Shown here piece after piece: positions 7,386-15,342 of a stretch of 34,042 nt of DNA. Numbering within the stretch: the stretch's first letter is position 1; the number at the start of each line of letters is the position of its first letter. The position numbers and the translations under genes are program-made. The DNA comes from Candidatus Gastranaerophilales bacterium. GTDB lineage: Bacteria; Cyanobacteriota; Vampirovibrionia; Gastranaerophilales; Gastranaerophilaceae. The DNA lies in the NCBI GenBank assembly GCA_944324485.1, contig CALUWM010000018.1:1-34042 (forward strand). The letters are read 5' to 3'. A model generated the notes under the pieces. It was not told where the DNA came from. It searched no databases and was given only the letters and a program-made list of their open reading frames with translations.

Positions 7386-9134
7386 TTTTAAGAGATTTAT
7401 GATTTTCATAAAGTCTTTATTTGTTCTTTCTAAGTTGTGAAAAGTATCAAAATTAACTGTTCCATCGTTATTGATAAAAATTATTTTGTTGCAATTTTTA
7501 AGGGTTTGTAATCTGTGAGCTATTGATATTATTGTTTTTTTACCTTGCAGTTTTTTTAAAGCCAGATTTATTTTTTCTTCAGAAAATAAATCTATTGAGG
7601 ATGTTGCTTCATCCAGAATAATTATATTTTTGTTTTGGTATAGAGTGCTGTATAGGGCTATTTTTTGCTTTTGTCCTTCTGAAAGTTCTTCTGTGTTTTT
7701 GTTCTCATCTATTATAAAGTTAAAGTCGTAATCTTTTATAAAGTTTTTTATGTTTTTTATATCATAGTCTTCATTGAGAGTTATGTTTTCATAAATATTG
7801 TCAAAAATTAATCCGTAATTTTGACTAAGGAATGAAATATTATTTTGCCATTTTTGTATATTTTTTTCATTTATTGCGTATCTTTCTGTTGCAAGTTCTC
7901 CGCTTTTTGGTTTTATTATGCCTGCAATAATTAAAGCTAATGTTGTTTTATAGCTTCCGTTTTCTCCTACTATTCCTATAAAATCCCCTTTGTTTATTTC
8001 GATATTGACATTATTGAGGGACTTTTTTGAATTTTTATATGAAAAGCATATATTGTTTAATTTTATTTTTTCAAAAGGTAAAAATTCATCTGTTTTTAGA
8101 GGAATTGTTATATTTTTAAATTTATCATCAAATTCAAGTAATTCTTCTACAATTTTTTTGTTTGAATTTATTGAATATAAGCAACTCTGTGCTCTGTTGA
8201 TTGCAGGAGTAAGGCGAAGAATTATGATACAAATTGTGCAAATAGACGTTAAAATTATTGAATTATTAAAGTTAGAGGTAAAAAATAATACAAAAAGAAC
8301 AAGCGCAAAAGCACACATAATAGAAATTTCTGTAAAATAAATGTGAAATACATTGTTAAAACAACGATTTTTATTGAGGGCTGCATACTTTATCATCGAT
8401 TTTTCAAATTTTTTAAAGAAGAATTCTTCTTTTTTATTTAGTTTAATTTCTTTTATTGAGTTAATTATTGTTAGAAGAATTTTGTTTATTGAATCAAAAC
8501 TTTTATTGAAATTTTTATTTTGATAATTTGATTGATTTTTAAGGTATAAATAGCCAATTATTGCTAAAATTAAAATAAATATACACGCAACTAAGGCGCA
8601 TATTGTAAATTTTATAAAAAGATAACCAACAAGAATTGTTGCTACTGTAAGATTAGTAATTAGGTTTATATATTTTAGGCAATATTGCCACACCACGATG
8701 GTTATTTTTGAAATTATATTTAATTTTTCCGATTCAGAAATTGAATTTACTGTTATATAGTCTTGCCAAGTAATATTTTTTAAAATTTTTAAGGTAATTT
8801 TGACCGATAAATCTTCTAAAATATTATTATTTATTTTTGTAAAAATAAGCATATAGATGTTTTTTAAAATATAAATTGATATAGTTGCAAGACCCAAAAT
8901 TAAGCTTATTTTTGAAAATTCATATATATTTAAATTTTCTTTAAAAAAAAGTATAATTTTTTGACAATAGCTTGCGTTTGGATTGGATAAAAATAATATA
9001 AATTGAAAAATAAGAATAAGACCTAAATATTCAAATAAACCGGCAACAATCGACAACAAAAATAAAATATAAAATTTATATTTTTTGTTGTTATAAAATT
9101 TTTTAATTATTTTGTTAAATAAGATACCTTGCAA
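7371..9134 (-). CDS. ABC exporter half-transporter (membrane domain fused to ATPase)
   Basis: The first two thirds hold about six membrane helices of the exporter type; the last third is the ATPase: Walker A GENGSYKTT, Q-loop SFLSQNYG, signature LSEGQ, Walker B IIILDEA and H-loop SIAHRL. Such proteins export lipids, peptides or glycans as dimers; the substrate cannot be read here. Two things are odd. Walker A has Tyr (codon at 7952-7950) where Gly normally precedes the catalytic Lys, and the signature is LSEGQ, not LSGGQ. The gene is also unusually AT-rich (60 bases at 8521-8580 contain 10 G/C). I chose a TTG start at 9134, which has AAGGA 7 bases upstream and gives 587 residues; the ATG at 9200 would place the start codon upstream of the likely promoter. 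Confidence 0.88.
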   Translation of the reverse strand: MQGILFNKIIKKFYNNKKYKFYILFLLSIVAGLFEYLGLILIFQFILFLSNPNASYCQKIILFFKENLNIYEFSKISLILGLATISIYILKNIYMLIFTKINNNILEDLSVKITLKILKNITWQDYITVNSISESEKLNIISKITIVVWQYCLKYINLITNLTVATILVGYLFIKFTICALVACIFILILAIIGYLYLKNQSNYQNKNFNKSFDSINKILLTIINSIKEIKLNKKEEFFFKKFEKSMIKYAALNKNRCFNNVFHIYFTEISIMCAFALVLFVLFFTSNFNNSIILTSICTICIIILRLTPAINRAQSCLYSINSNKKIVEELLEFDDKFKNITIPLKTDEFLPFEKIKLNNICFSYKNSKKSLNNVNIEINKGDFIGIVGENGSYKTTLALIIAGIIKPKSGELATERYAINEKNIQKWQNNISFLSQNYGLIFDNIYENITLNEDYDIKNIKNFIKDYDFNFIIDENKNTEELSEGQKQKIALYSTLYQNKNIIILDEATSSIDLFSEEKINLALKKLQGKKTIISIAHRLQTLKNCNKIIFINNDGTVNFDTFHNLERTNKDFMKIINLLKSSLI

Positions 9135-9144
9135 AATAAATTCC

Positions 9145-9173
9145 TTGAAAAAAGTATTATATTTAATTATACT
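9145..9173 (+). promoter_or_regulatory. Likely promoter of the gene at 9181
   Basis: TTGAAA (9145-9150), a 17-base spacer and TATACT (9168-9173). The predicted transcript start falls at about 9180, directly on the ATG at 9181, so the message may be leaderless. It overlaps the oppositely directed promoter at 9166-9196. Confidence 0.55.
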
Positions 9174-9196
9174 CTTGTTTATGCAGAATATGTCAA
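9166..9196 (-). promoter_or_regulatory. Likely promoter of the ABC exporter gene
   Basis: On the minus strand TTGACA (9196-9191), a 19-base spacer and TATAAT (9171-9166); a second TATAAT lies at 9161-9156. The spacer is longer than usual. The -10 boxes of the two divergent promoters share bases 9168-9171, so both cannot be occupied by RNA polymerase at once. Confidence 0.45.
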
Positions 9197-9807
9197 GCAA
9201 AGAAAATTTTTTTATCGGGGTTGCGCTTTCAAATTCATCAAATTATGACAGCTCAATTTGCGTTTTAGATAGAAATAAAAAAATAATTTTATTGGATAAG
9301 TTTTATTACGCTCAAGATATTGATTATTTTTTTGAAAATTCTCCTTATGTTAAAAATTCGGCTGTTGCTTTTAGTGTGCCTTATGATAATCGTATGTTAG
9401 ACGGGAAATGGAGAATACATTCAAAGAACTATAAGGCATTATTTGATTATTTCAAAGTAAATAAAGACGATTGGACCAATAGAGTCTCAAAAAGATGTCT
9501 TGAAATAATTAAAAAATTGGTTGATAACAATATAAATGTAGTAAGGTGCGAGATAAATCAACTTCGCCGTTCCTATGGACTTTGTCCGCATTATTTATCA
9601 AGAACTTCTTTAGATTGCAAAAATCTTCAAATTTCTCTTAAAATCAAGTACGGTTTTGACGAGCTACCTGATAATATGCTTCCGGCCTCGTCTTTAGAGT
9701 CGATTATTGTTGCTATGTTTGTATGGGAATATGTTAATGGCGAAAAGACATCAACAATGTTTGAAATTGATGGTATTCCCGTATTAGAAAGAAAAAGTTT
9801 TAGTTGA
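9181..9807 (+). CDS. Unknown protein, possibly DUF429-like
   Basis: The body of the protein (FFIGVALSNSSN, then SVCVL-like strands, AFSVPYDN, and a C-terminal helix ESIIVAMFVWEY) looks like a mixed alpha/beta fold. The glycine-rich opening and the late SLESIIVAMF helix recall DUF429/RNase H-like proteins, but the usual first acidic residue is not evident, so I offer this only as a possibility. A start at 9112 exists in frame but would lie upstream of the promoter; ATG at 9181 or 9190 is more likely. There is no good Shine-Dalgarno. The 3' end overlaps the convergent glycosidase gene by 8 bases. Confidence 0.7.
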   Translation: MQNMSSKENFFIGVALSNSSNYDSSICVLDRNKKIILLDKFYYAQDIDYFFENSPYVKNSAVAFSVPYDNRMLDGKWRIHSKNYKALFDYFKVNKDDWTNRVSKRCLEIIKKLVDNNINVVRCEINQLRRSYGLCPHYLSRTSLDCKNLQISLKIKYGFDELPDNMLPASSLESIIVAMFVWEYVNGEKTSTMFEIDGIPVLERKSFS

Positions 9808-12319
9808 TTTTTCCGGTCAAGTTGTCGACTTTATTTTGATAAAAGTCCATATTGATATTTAATTTTCTTCCTATTTCAAGGAGATTTAAGAACAGTTTTC
9901 TTATGTCATGTTCTTCTTTTGAAGCTTTCATTTTTTCATAGAAATTTTCGAAATCAAGACAAAACATTTCATAGAATATATTTTGAGCTGTATCTATTTT
10001 TGTTTCTATTTGTAATTTTTCCAGCAAATCAAAGAAATGCAATAGTTCTTGTGTATTTTTACAGGTTACGTGATTTTTTAATTGTGTAATTAATTTTGCC
10101 AGACTTTTTGATAGAATGTCTTTTGCATTTGAATTGTTTAGTTTAATTTTAAATTTATTTGTAAGCTTTTTAATTTCAAGTATTTTCTGGATTTTATGTT
10201 TGTCTCCGTATGTTGTCATTTGATTGAGTAATCTTGTGAGGTTTGCAAGCAATGTATATTTTGCACTGACTCTAAAGCTTTCAGGGATATCCATACCAAG
10301 ATCGTTTAGATAGCTTATAGGCGTTAACAAGCTATCGTATAAGTCTTTATAAGTTTGACCGACTTTTTCAAGTCTTGAGTATATGAGGTTTTCAAGGATA
10401 GTTTTTCTTTTATCCATTGGTATATCTTTGAGTGAATAAAATCTTGAACCATAGTATAGTTCTATTGTTTGAAGAGTTTCAACAGTTGTTCCTTTGAGGA
10501 ATGCTTTTGTAATTTCTTTTTTTTCAAGATTATAGTCATCAAGGCATTTAAATTCCTTAACTGCGCAATAAAAGTCATAGTTTTGGGTTTGGAGCATTAT
10601 ATAGCTCATTTCTTTTTTTTCAAAAGTTATTTTTGAGGTTATTTCGATTCTTCCACAGTTAAGGGTGTTATTTAAATTTGTGTATCTTTTTGAACCGTTT
10701 TTCTTTATTTTATAACAATATAAATTTTCCTCTTTTTTAAGGTTTTCTTTTTGATTTTCGTCAAATGAAGATTCGATTGCATATTGTGCTGTTATTTTGT
10801 CAAATCCGATTGTGGATGGTTTTACCCAACGATTATATATGTCTTTTCCGTTTCCAAATTCGGAAATGTTGCTTTTTGCTTTTTGTAAGATTGAAAGGAA
10901 TGTTTTTTCATAGTTTGCTTTTACAAATTCAGTTGAAAGCTCCATTGCCCTATAAGCGTATTTTAGAATTTGTACTGTTTCAATGCCGGAGATATCAGCA
11001 AAAAACCAACCACAGCTTGTATACATTAGTTGTGCAAAACGTTGAATTTCCATCAATTTTATTGCTTTTACTTTGTCTTGAGCTGAAAGATTTTTTCTTG
11101 CATTTTGTTTAAAAAATTCATTAACATTATCTTCTGATCTATCTAAAATAACGTCAATATAATTGTTTCTTGCTTCCCAGAAGTCTTTATAATATTTAGT
11201 GCCTTGGATTGAACATAATTTTATAAGTTCATCTCTCAGGTAGTCCATTGCTTGACGCAACGGTTTTCTCCATTTTTGGTTCCAATGTGGTTGTGCTCCG
11301 GTTGAGCATCCGCAATCATCCATCCACCTTCCGACACCATGGCAACAGCTCCAAGCTGAAACAGGCTTGATGTCGACTTCGTATTCGGGCGGATACATTT
11401 CAAGATATTGTCCATAGTTGGTGATTTCAAATCCGAGATTTTTTGCGCCTACTCTTAAAACATATGAAAGAGCCATGTCGCCAAATTTTGTATGATGTCC
11501 GTACGATTCACCGTCCGTTGCAATATTTACAATTTGAGCTCTGTTTCTGGATTCAACATAACCTTCGTTTAATCTGTATGCAAATTTTTTACCGTCTTGA
11601 AGAAGGTTGTCAAATGCTACTGATTTTGAAATTGAGCCGTCATAGAAAAATAAATCAATATATTTTTGTTTGTCTGTTCCTTCCACATAATATCTGTATG
11701 GTTGCGAGGGATCTATTGTTCCCCAAGATACATCTTGCCAATTATGCTCTCCGATTTTATTGATACACTTTGCCTGATGTGGAGATAGGATAGTAAATTT
11801 AACTCCACAATCAATCAACACTTCAAGCGTTTGAGCGTCCACTGCAGTTTCTGCCAGCCATATTCCTTCAGAGTTTCTGTTAAATCTTTTTTGAAAATCT
11901 TTTAATCCCCAAATAACTTGTGTGTATTTGTCGTTTTGGTTTGCAAGGGGCATTATTATATGGTTATAAACTTGCGCTATGGCACATCCGTGTCCGTTAT
12001 ACATTTCAATTGATTTTTTGTCAGCATCTAAAATTCTTTTATATGCTGCAGGATCATGATATTCCATCCAGCTCAATAATGTCGGTCCAAAGTTATAGCT
12101 CATATATTGATAATTGTTTGAAATTTCTATAATTGAATTATGTCCGTCAACTATTCTTGAAGCACCATTAGGACCGTAACATTGCCAAGAAATTTTTTCA
12201 TTCCAGTCATGATTAGGGTAGGCGCTTTCTTGTATCTCTATTTCTTCTATCCATGGGTTTTCTCTTGGTGGTTGATAAAAATGACCATGAATTGTCAAAT
12301 ATTTTTTATTTTCACTCAT
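9800..12319 (-). CDS. Glycoside hydrolase family 57 protein with DUF3536 domain
   Basis: GH57 enzymes act on alpha-glucans or alpha-galactosides with a retaining mechanism. Here the N-terminal barrel starts with HGHFYQPPREN (motif 1), carries GIWLAETAVD with the expected nucleophile Glu (about residue 157) and ATDGESYGHH with the expected acid/base Asp (about 269). The C-terminal half matches the arrangement of the DUF3536 subfamily known from cyanobacteria and other bacteria; its substrate is not established, though glycogen-like glucan is a reasonable guess. No signal peptide, so it is cytoplasmic. I prefer ATG 12319; an in-frame GTG at 12328 is an alternative. It follows the exported OB-fold-like gene closely, probably in an operon with nagA. 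Confidence 0.9.
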   Translation of the reverse strand: MSENKKYLTIHGHFYQPPRENPWIEEIEIQESAYPNHDWNEKISWQCYGPNGASRIVDGHNSIIEISNNYQYMSYNFGPTLLSWMEYHDPAAYKRILDADKKSIEMYNGHGCAIAQVYNHIIMPLANQNDKYTQVIWGLKDFQKRFNRNSEGIWLAETAVDAQTLEVLIDCGVKFTILSPHQAKCINKIGEHNWQDVSWGTIDPSQPYRYYVEGTDKQKYIDLFFYDGSISKSVAFDNLLQDGKKFAYRLNEGYVESRNRAQIVNIATDGESYGHHTKFGDMALSYVLRVGAKNLGFEITNYGQYLEMYPPEYEVDIKPVSAWSCCHGVGRWMDDCGCSTGAQPHWNQKWRKPLRQAMDYLRDELIKLCSIQGTKYYKDFWEARNNYIDVILDRSEDNVNEFFKQNARKNLSAQDKVKAIKLMEIQRFAQLMYTSCGWFFADISGIETVQILKYAYRAMELSTEFVKANYEKTFLSILQKAKSNISEFGNGKDIYNRWVKPSTIGFDKITAQYAIESSFDENQKENLKKEENLYCYKIKKNGSKRYTNLNNTLNCGRIEITSKITFEKKEMSYIMLQTQNYDFYCAVKEFKCLDDYNLEKKEITKAFLKGTTVETLQTIELYYGSRFYSLKDIPMDKRKTILENLIYSRLEKVGQTYKDLYDSLLTPISYLNDLGMDIPESFRVSAKYTLLANLTRLLNQMTTYGDKHKIQKILEIKKLTNKFKIKLNNSNAKDILSKSLAKLITQLKNHVTCKNTQELLHFFDLLEKLQIETKIDTAQNIFYEMFCLDFENFYEKMKASKEEHDIRKLFLNLLEIGRKLNINMDFYQNKVDNLTGKIN

Positions 12320-12343
12320 CTTTTCCACTCAGCAATTTAATTG

Positions 12344-12838
12344 TTACTTGTTTTCTTTTTTTATTTTTTTGATAACTGTTAAACTTTCAACATCTAACCA
12401 AGGGTCATTAAGGGCTGTTGAAAATACTTTTGCAGTTATTTCAATTTTGTCTCCGGTATCCAAATCTATGTGTTTTTCTGCCAGTTCTTTTTTAAGAAAC
12501 AATTTCATTTCAGACAGAGGAATGTTATGATCTATTACATCATCTCTTTGTATTAATATTCCTATGTATTTTGTGCTTGGTCTCATTGCTTTGCTGTAAT
12601 CAAGTCCAAGTGTCGAAAATTTATCGAATGTTGCTTGTAGCTTTACTGTTTTGTTAAGATATTTTTGTGGGTTGGCTACTATATTTAATGCTGTTGTGTT
12701 TATAGGCTTATTTGCAGTTATTTGTTGTTTTGAAGCTTGTTTTGGTTGTTGATTTTGAGCAAATACAAAATTACCAAACGATGCAAATAATCCGAAAGCT
12801 ATAATAAAAGTAATTGAATTTATTATTTTTTTGTTCAT
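12344..12838 (-). CDS. Exported protein, possibly OB-fold
   Basis: A 164-residue protein with a clear signal peptide (basic start, hydrophobic core, cleavage after VFAQ near residue 28), a Gln/Lys-rich linker, then a domain with strand-rich sequence: NPQKYLNKTVKLQATF and later GDKIEITAKVFS with DPWLDVESLTVI. This pattern (residue block, NKTV, GD, final strand) resembles small OB-fold periplasmic proteins, but the family is not identified. GAGGA lies 5 bases before the ATG. It sits between nagA and the GH57 gene in the same direction. Confidence 0.75.
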   Translation of the reverse strand: MNKKIINSITFIIAFGLFASFGNFVFAQNQQPKQASKQQITANKPINTTALNIVANPQKYLNKTVKLQATFDKFSTLGLDYSKAMRPSTKYIGILIQRDDVIDHNIPLSEMKLFLKKELAEKHIDLDTGDKIEITAKVFSTALNDPWLDVESLTVIKKIKKENK

Positions 12839-12892
12839 TTTTTCCTCTTGTAATAAATTAAAACATTTTCAAGCAATAGTGTAGCATATTTT

Positions 12893-13789
12893 TTATTGAT
12901 TTAAAATATCAATCTCTCTATTTTTTAGGTTTAGGTATTTTATCTGATTATTAAAGGCCATTTGTCTAATTTCTTTTTCGGTTAGTATATTTTTTTTAAT
13001 CAGATTTTTGCATATTTCATCAAGAGTTTTGTTTGAGCCTGCAAGTGTTCCTTTTTCGTCTTTTCCGTCTTTGTTGATTTTTTTGTTACAGAAAATTATG
13101 TCTTTTTTACTGTTTGATGAAGGCAAGCTGTCGCTTATTAAGAGGATTTTGTTTTTTGGTTTAATTTTAAAACAAAGTTTTAAGGCATTTTCTGAAATAT
13201 GAATCAAATCAGCTATAATTTCACAATATATTTCGTTTTTTATTAATCCTTCAAGACAAATTGAGCTATTTCTGTGATGAATTGGGTTCATTGCATTAAA
13301 ATGATGCGTTGTTGCTTTGCAGTTTTTTATATGTTGACCAATTGTGTGTCCTGCTTGAGTTTTAATGTTTTTTTCATTTAAATAATTTATTAAATCTATG
13401 TCATTTTCAGGAGCTATTGTTACTATTTTGATTATGTTTTCAAAATCTCCTGATATTTTTTTAAAGTTTTCAATATTTGGTTCTAGAAAAGTTGTTTTAT
13501 CTTGAATTCCTGCTTTTTCTTTACTTAAAAAGGTACCCTCAAGATGGGCTCCTATGAGATAAGTTTCTTTGTTTATATTTTTTAGCTGTTCTTTTTGTAT
13601 TTTTTGAAATAAAAAAAGTTGTTTCTGTATGTTTTCAGGTGTTTCGCCAACTAAGGTAGGGCAAATGCCTCTTATATTTTTTTTAAACAGTTCTTTTAGA
13701 ACATATTTTATTTCATCATAATTTGCATAATTGAAATTTATGCCAAAACTTCCATGGATGTGATTATCTATATAAAAAATATTATTCAA
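12893..13789 (-). CDS. nagA: N-acetylglucosamine-6-phosphate deacetylase, compact form
   Basis: NagA removes the acetyl group from GlcNAc-6-phosphate, feeding amino-sugar recycling. The metal-dependent barrel motifs are all visible: DNHIHGSFG (residues 8-16), HLEGTFL with metal ligand Glu84, GHT with His148, THHFNAM with His162, DLIHIS with His197, and ISDS with catalytic Asp220, then LAGS. At 298 residues it is about 80 shorter than the usual enzyme: the N-terminal small beta domain is absent and the protein begins right at the first metal motif. The start is TTG, with AAGGA 8 bases upstream. A good promoter (13826-13854) precedes it. It could instead be a related deacetylase, but the motif set favours NagA. 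Confidence 0.85.
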   Translation of the reverse strand: MNNIFYIDNHIHGSFGINFNYANYDEIKYVLKELFKKNIRGICPTLVGETPENIQKQLFLFQKIQKEQLKNINKETYLIGAHLEGTFLSKEKAGIQDKTTFLEPNIENFKKISGDFENIIKIVTIAPENDIDLINYLNEKNIKTQAGHTIGQHIKNCKATTHHFNAMNPIHHRNSSICLEGLIKNEIYCEIIADLIHISENALKLCFKIKPKNKILLISDSLPSSNSKKDIIFCNKKINKDGKDEKGTLAGSNKTLDEICKNLIKKNILTEKEIRQMAFNNQIKYLNLKNREIDILNQ

Positions 13790-13825
13790 TTGACTTTTCC
13801 TTAAATATTATTAATTGATATTTAG

Positions 13826-13854
13826 ATTATAATATGGATTTTAAAAATTGTTAA
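13826..13854 (-). promoter_or_regulatory. Likely promoter of nagA operon
   Basis: On the minus strand TTAACA (13854-13849), a 17-base spacer and TATAAT (13831-13826): only one mismatch to the consensus. The leader to the TTG start is about 30 bases. Its -35 overlaps the -35 of the divergent promoter for the gene at 13943. Confidence 0.6.
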
Positions 13855-13879
13855 TAAATGTAAACAAAATTTCTATAAT
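13851..13879 (+). promoter_or_regulatory. Likely promoter of the gene at 13943
   Basis: TTAATA (13851-13856), a 17-base spacer and TATAAT (13874-13879), back to back with the nagA promoter. The leader would be about 57 bases and includes a small inverted repeat, TCGTAT (13903-13908) and ATACGA (13921-13926), next to the ribosome-binding site. Confidence 0.5.
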
Positions 13880-13942
13880 TCTAAAGTCATATTGTTTAAC
13901 TGTCGTATATGAAAATGTAAATACGAAGGAAAAGGTGACAAT

Positions 13943-14965
13943 ATGGGATTAGCAGCGAGTCAAGCCCGCTTTCTTGGCTTAACCGCAAGAAAGAGCAATG
14001 TGGAGTATCAAGGGCAACAGATAAATCAACAAAGGGTTGCTTTATCAAATGAAGTGATGGGTTTATATCAAGAGTATAATAACCTTGATGTTCCTGTTCC
14101 TCCTGCAGTTAATGATTATCAAAAAACAGTATATAAGTTAGATTCAACTTATAACGGTTATCAAATAGATAATTTTACTAAAATTATAGATGGCGAATAC
14201 GCAGGTTATTATGATGTTTCATTATCTTGTGAAACTGAAATCCCTAAAGCATACACTTACAGTGCAAAGGATAGCGTTATAACTGCTCAAAAAGGTTCGA
14301 ATGGTTATTCTTATTTAAATTTTCAACTGGGTACAGAATCATATGTTTATGATGAGAATAATCCTGATACATCTACAATAACCAAAATTACTTCAGATTA
14401 TGAAAAATATTCGGGTTTATCAACGATTATGTCTTCTCAGGGGTTAACTTCAGGAACATTTTATATGTATATGAAAAATGGAGTTGCTTATTATACTTCT
14501 GAAAATGATTTAGATTCAACTGCTTTTGAAGTTGTTGACGGTAAAAATATGTATTATGGTTCATATACATTTGATTATCAGGGTGCTCAAAAGACAGTTG
14601 AAAATGTTCATGCTAAAGCAGCTTTAACGCAAGACCCAAACGGAAGATTGATGTCTATTCAAATTTTAGATTGCGATGATGCTGATTTGGTTGGAAATAC
14701 TTATTCAATCACAACTGCTTCTGAAGATGACCAAGCTGCATATGAGGATGCGATGAATGAGTATTATTACCAAAAACAGCTATATGAAAGAGAAGTTGAA
14801 AGAATAAATCAAAAAACAGAAACTCTGCAAAAAGAAGATAGAAGTCTTGAAATGCAATTAAATCAATTAGATACTGAACAAAAAGCAATCTCAACCGAAA
14901 TGGAATCTATATCAAAAGTAATTGAAGATACAATTAATTCAGTATTTAAAACTTATAATTCTTAA
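13943..14965 (+). CDS. Unknown MGLAASQAR-type protein with helical ends (340 aa)
   Basis: I cannot assign a function. The protein has no signal peptide and no membrane segment. The first 47 residues are helical and begin MGLAASQARFLGLTARKSN. The middle (about 50-265) is rich in Tyr, Ser, Thr and Asp and reads as beta structure. The last 75 residues are a charged coiled coil (YYYQKQLYEREVERINQKTE and onward) ending in an EMESISKVIEDTINSVFK helix. Helical N and C termini enclosing a beta middle is the layout of flagellin- and hook-type filament proteins, but no sequence motif proves that link. From memory, similar starts recur in uncharacterised Gastranaerophilales proteins (unverified). Ribosome-binding site AAGGAAAAGG; a terminator follows (15002-15038). 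Confidence 0.85.
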   Translation: MGLAASQARFLGLTARKSNVEYQGQQINQQRVALSNEVMGLYQEYNNLDVPVPPAVNDYQKTVYKLDSTYNGYQIDNFTKIIDGEYAGYYDVSLSCETEIPKAYTYSAKDSVITAQKGSNGYSYLNFQLGTESYVYDENNPDTSTITKITSDYEKYSGLSTIMSSQGLTSGTFYMYMKNGVAYYTSENDLDSTAFEVVDGKNMYYGSYTFDYQGAQKTVENVHAKAALTQDPNGRLMSIQILDCDDADLVGNTYSITTASEDDQAAYEDAMNEYYYQKQLYEREVERINQKTETLQKEDRSLEMQLNQLDTEQKAISTEMESISKVIEDTINSVFKTYNS

Positions 14966-15001
14966 TATATCACTCCTATTATTCTATTATTCCTTTGTAT
15001 T

Positions 15002-15038
15002 TTACCCGTTGCCTTACTTTAAGGCAGCGGTAATTTTT
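15002..15038 (+). terminator. Rho-independent terminator after the gene at 13943
   Basis: TTACC (15002-15006) pairs with GGTAA (15029-15033), and TGCCTTA (15010-15016) with TAAGGCA (15020-15026), leaving a 3/2 internal loop and a CTT apical loop. ATTTTTG follows on the plus strand. On the minus strand there is no good T-run, so it should act on the plus-strand gene. Confidence 0.75.
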
Positions 15039-15039
15039 G

Positions 15040-15225
15040 TTAATATGCTTTAAAAAATCTTTGATTTGTACCGTTTTCACCAACTTTAATTTTTATTTGT
15101 TTCATACACTTGGGACATCTTCCAACGTAGTATGTTCCTTCTTTGTTTTTGTATATCCTTGCATATACATTGCAACATTCAAACATTATGCCTAAAAAAT
15201 TTTTATTTGTGTTTTTTTCTTCCAT
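15040..15225 (-). CDS. Small conserved-looking zinc-ribbon protein (61 aa)
   Basis: Two cysteine pairs, CC (in MFECCNVYARIY) and CPKC (in GRCPKCMKQI), with about 20 residues between them, fit a small zinc ribbon; the second half has alternating basic strands (KQIKIKVGENG) and ends RFFKAY. I believe proteins of this shape occur in several phyla with no known function; this is recollection. The ATG at 15225 has no Shine-Dalgarno and sits inside an inverted repeat (15222-15238), which may affect expression. Confidence 0.75.
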   Translation of the reverse strand: MEEKNTNKNFLGIMFECCNVYARIYKNKEGTYYVGRCPKCMKQIKIKVGENGTNQRFFKAY

Positions 15226-15245
15226 ATTGAAAATATGGCATATTT
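15222..15245. repeat. Overlapping inverted repeats over a start codon
   Basis: CCATATT (15222-15228) and AATATGG (15232-15238) form one 7-bp inverted repeat; AAATATG (15231-15237) and CATATTT (15239-15245) form a second, sharing the middle half-site. The start codon of the zinc-ribbon gene (15225-15223) lies in the first arm. This is the shape of a dimeric repressor site or a translation-blocking hairpin. Confidence 0.6.
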
Positions 15246-15342
15246 GCTTTTTTATTAAATCGGTTTTTCGTTTGAATTTTTTTGCAATTTAGTCTAAAAA
15301 GTTGTAAAATAAATCAAAATAGTATTATGAGGAAATTTACCC

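Noticed and set aside
7990..8340. Plus-strand ORF of 116 codons
   Set aside because: It lies antisense inside the ABC exporter gene, whose ATPase motifs are clear, and has no ribosome site.
9112..9180. N-terminal extension of the gene at 9181
   Set aside because: These codons overlap both promoters and the start of the divergent exporter gene.
10765..11763. Plus-strand ORFs of 115 and 106 codons
   Set aside because: They are antisense to the GH57 gene with its catalytic motifs, and their composition is not protein-like.
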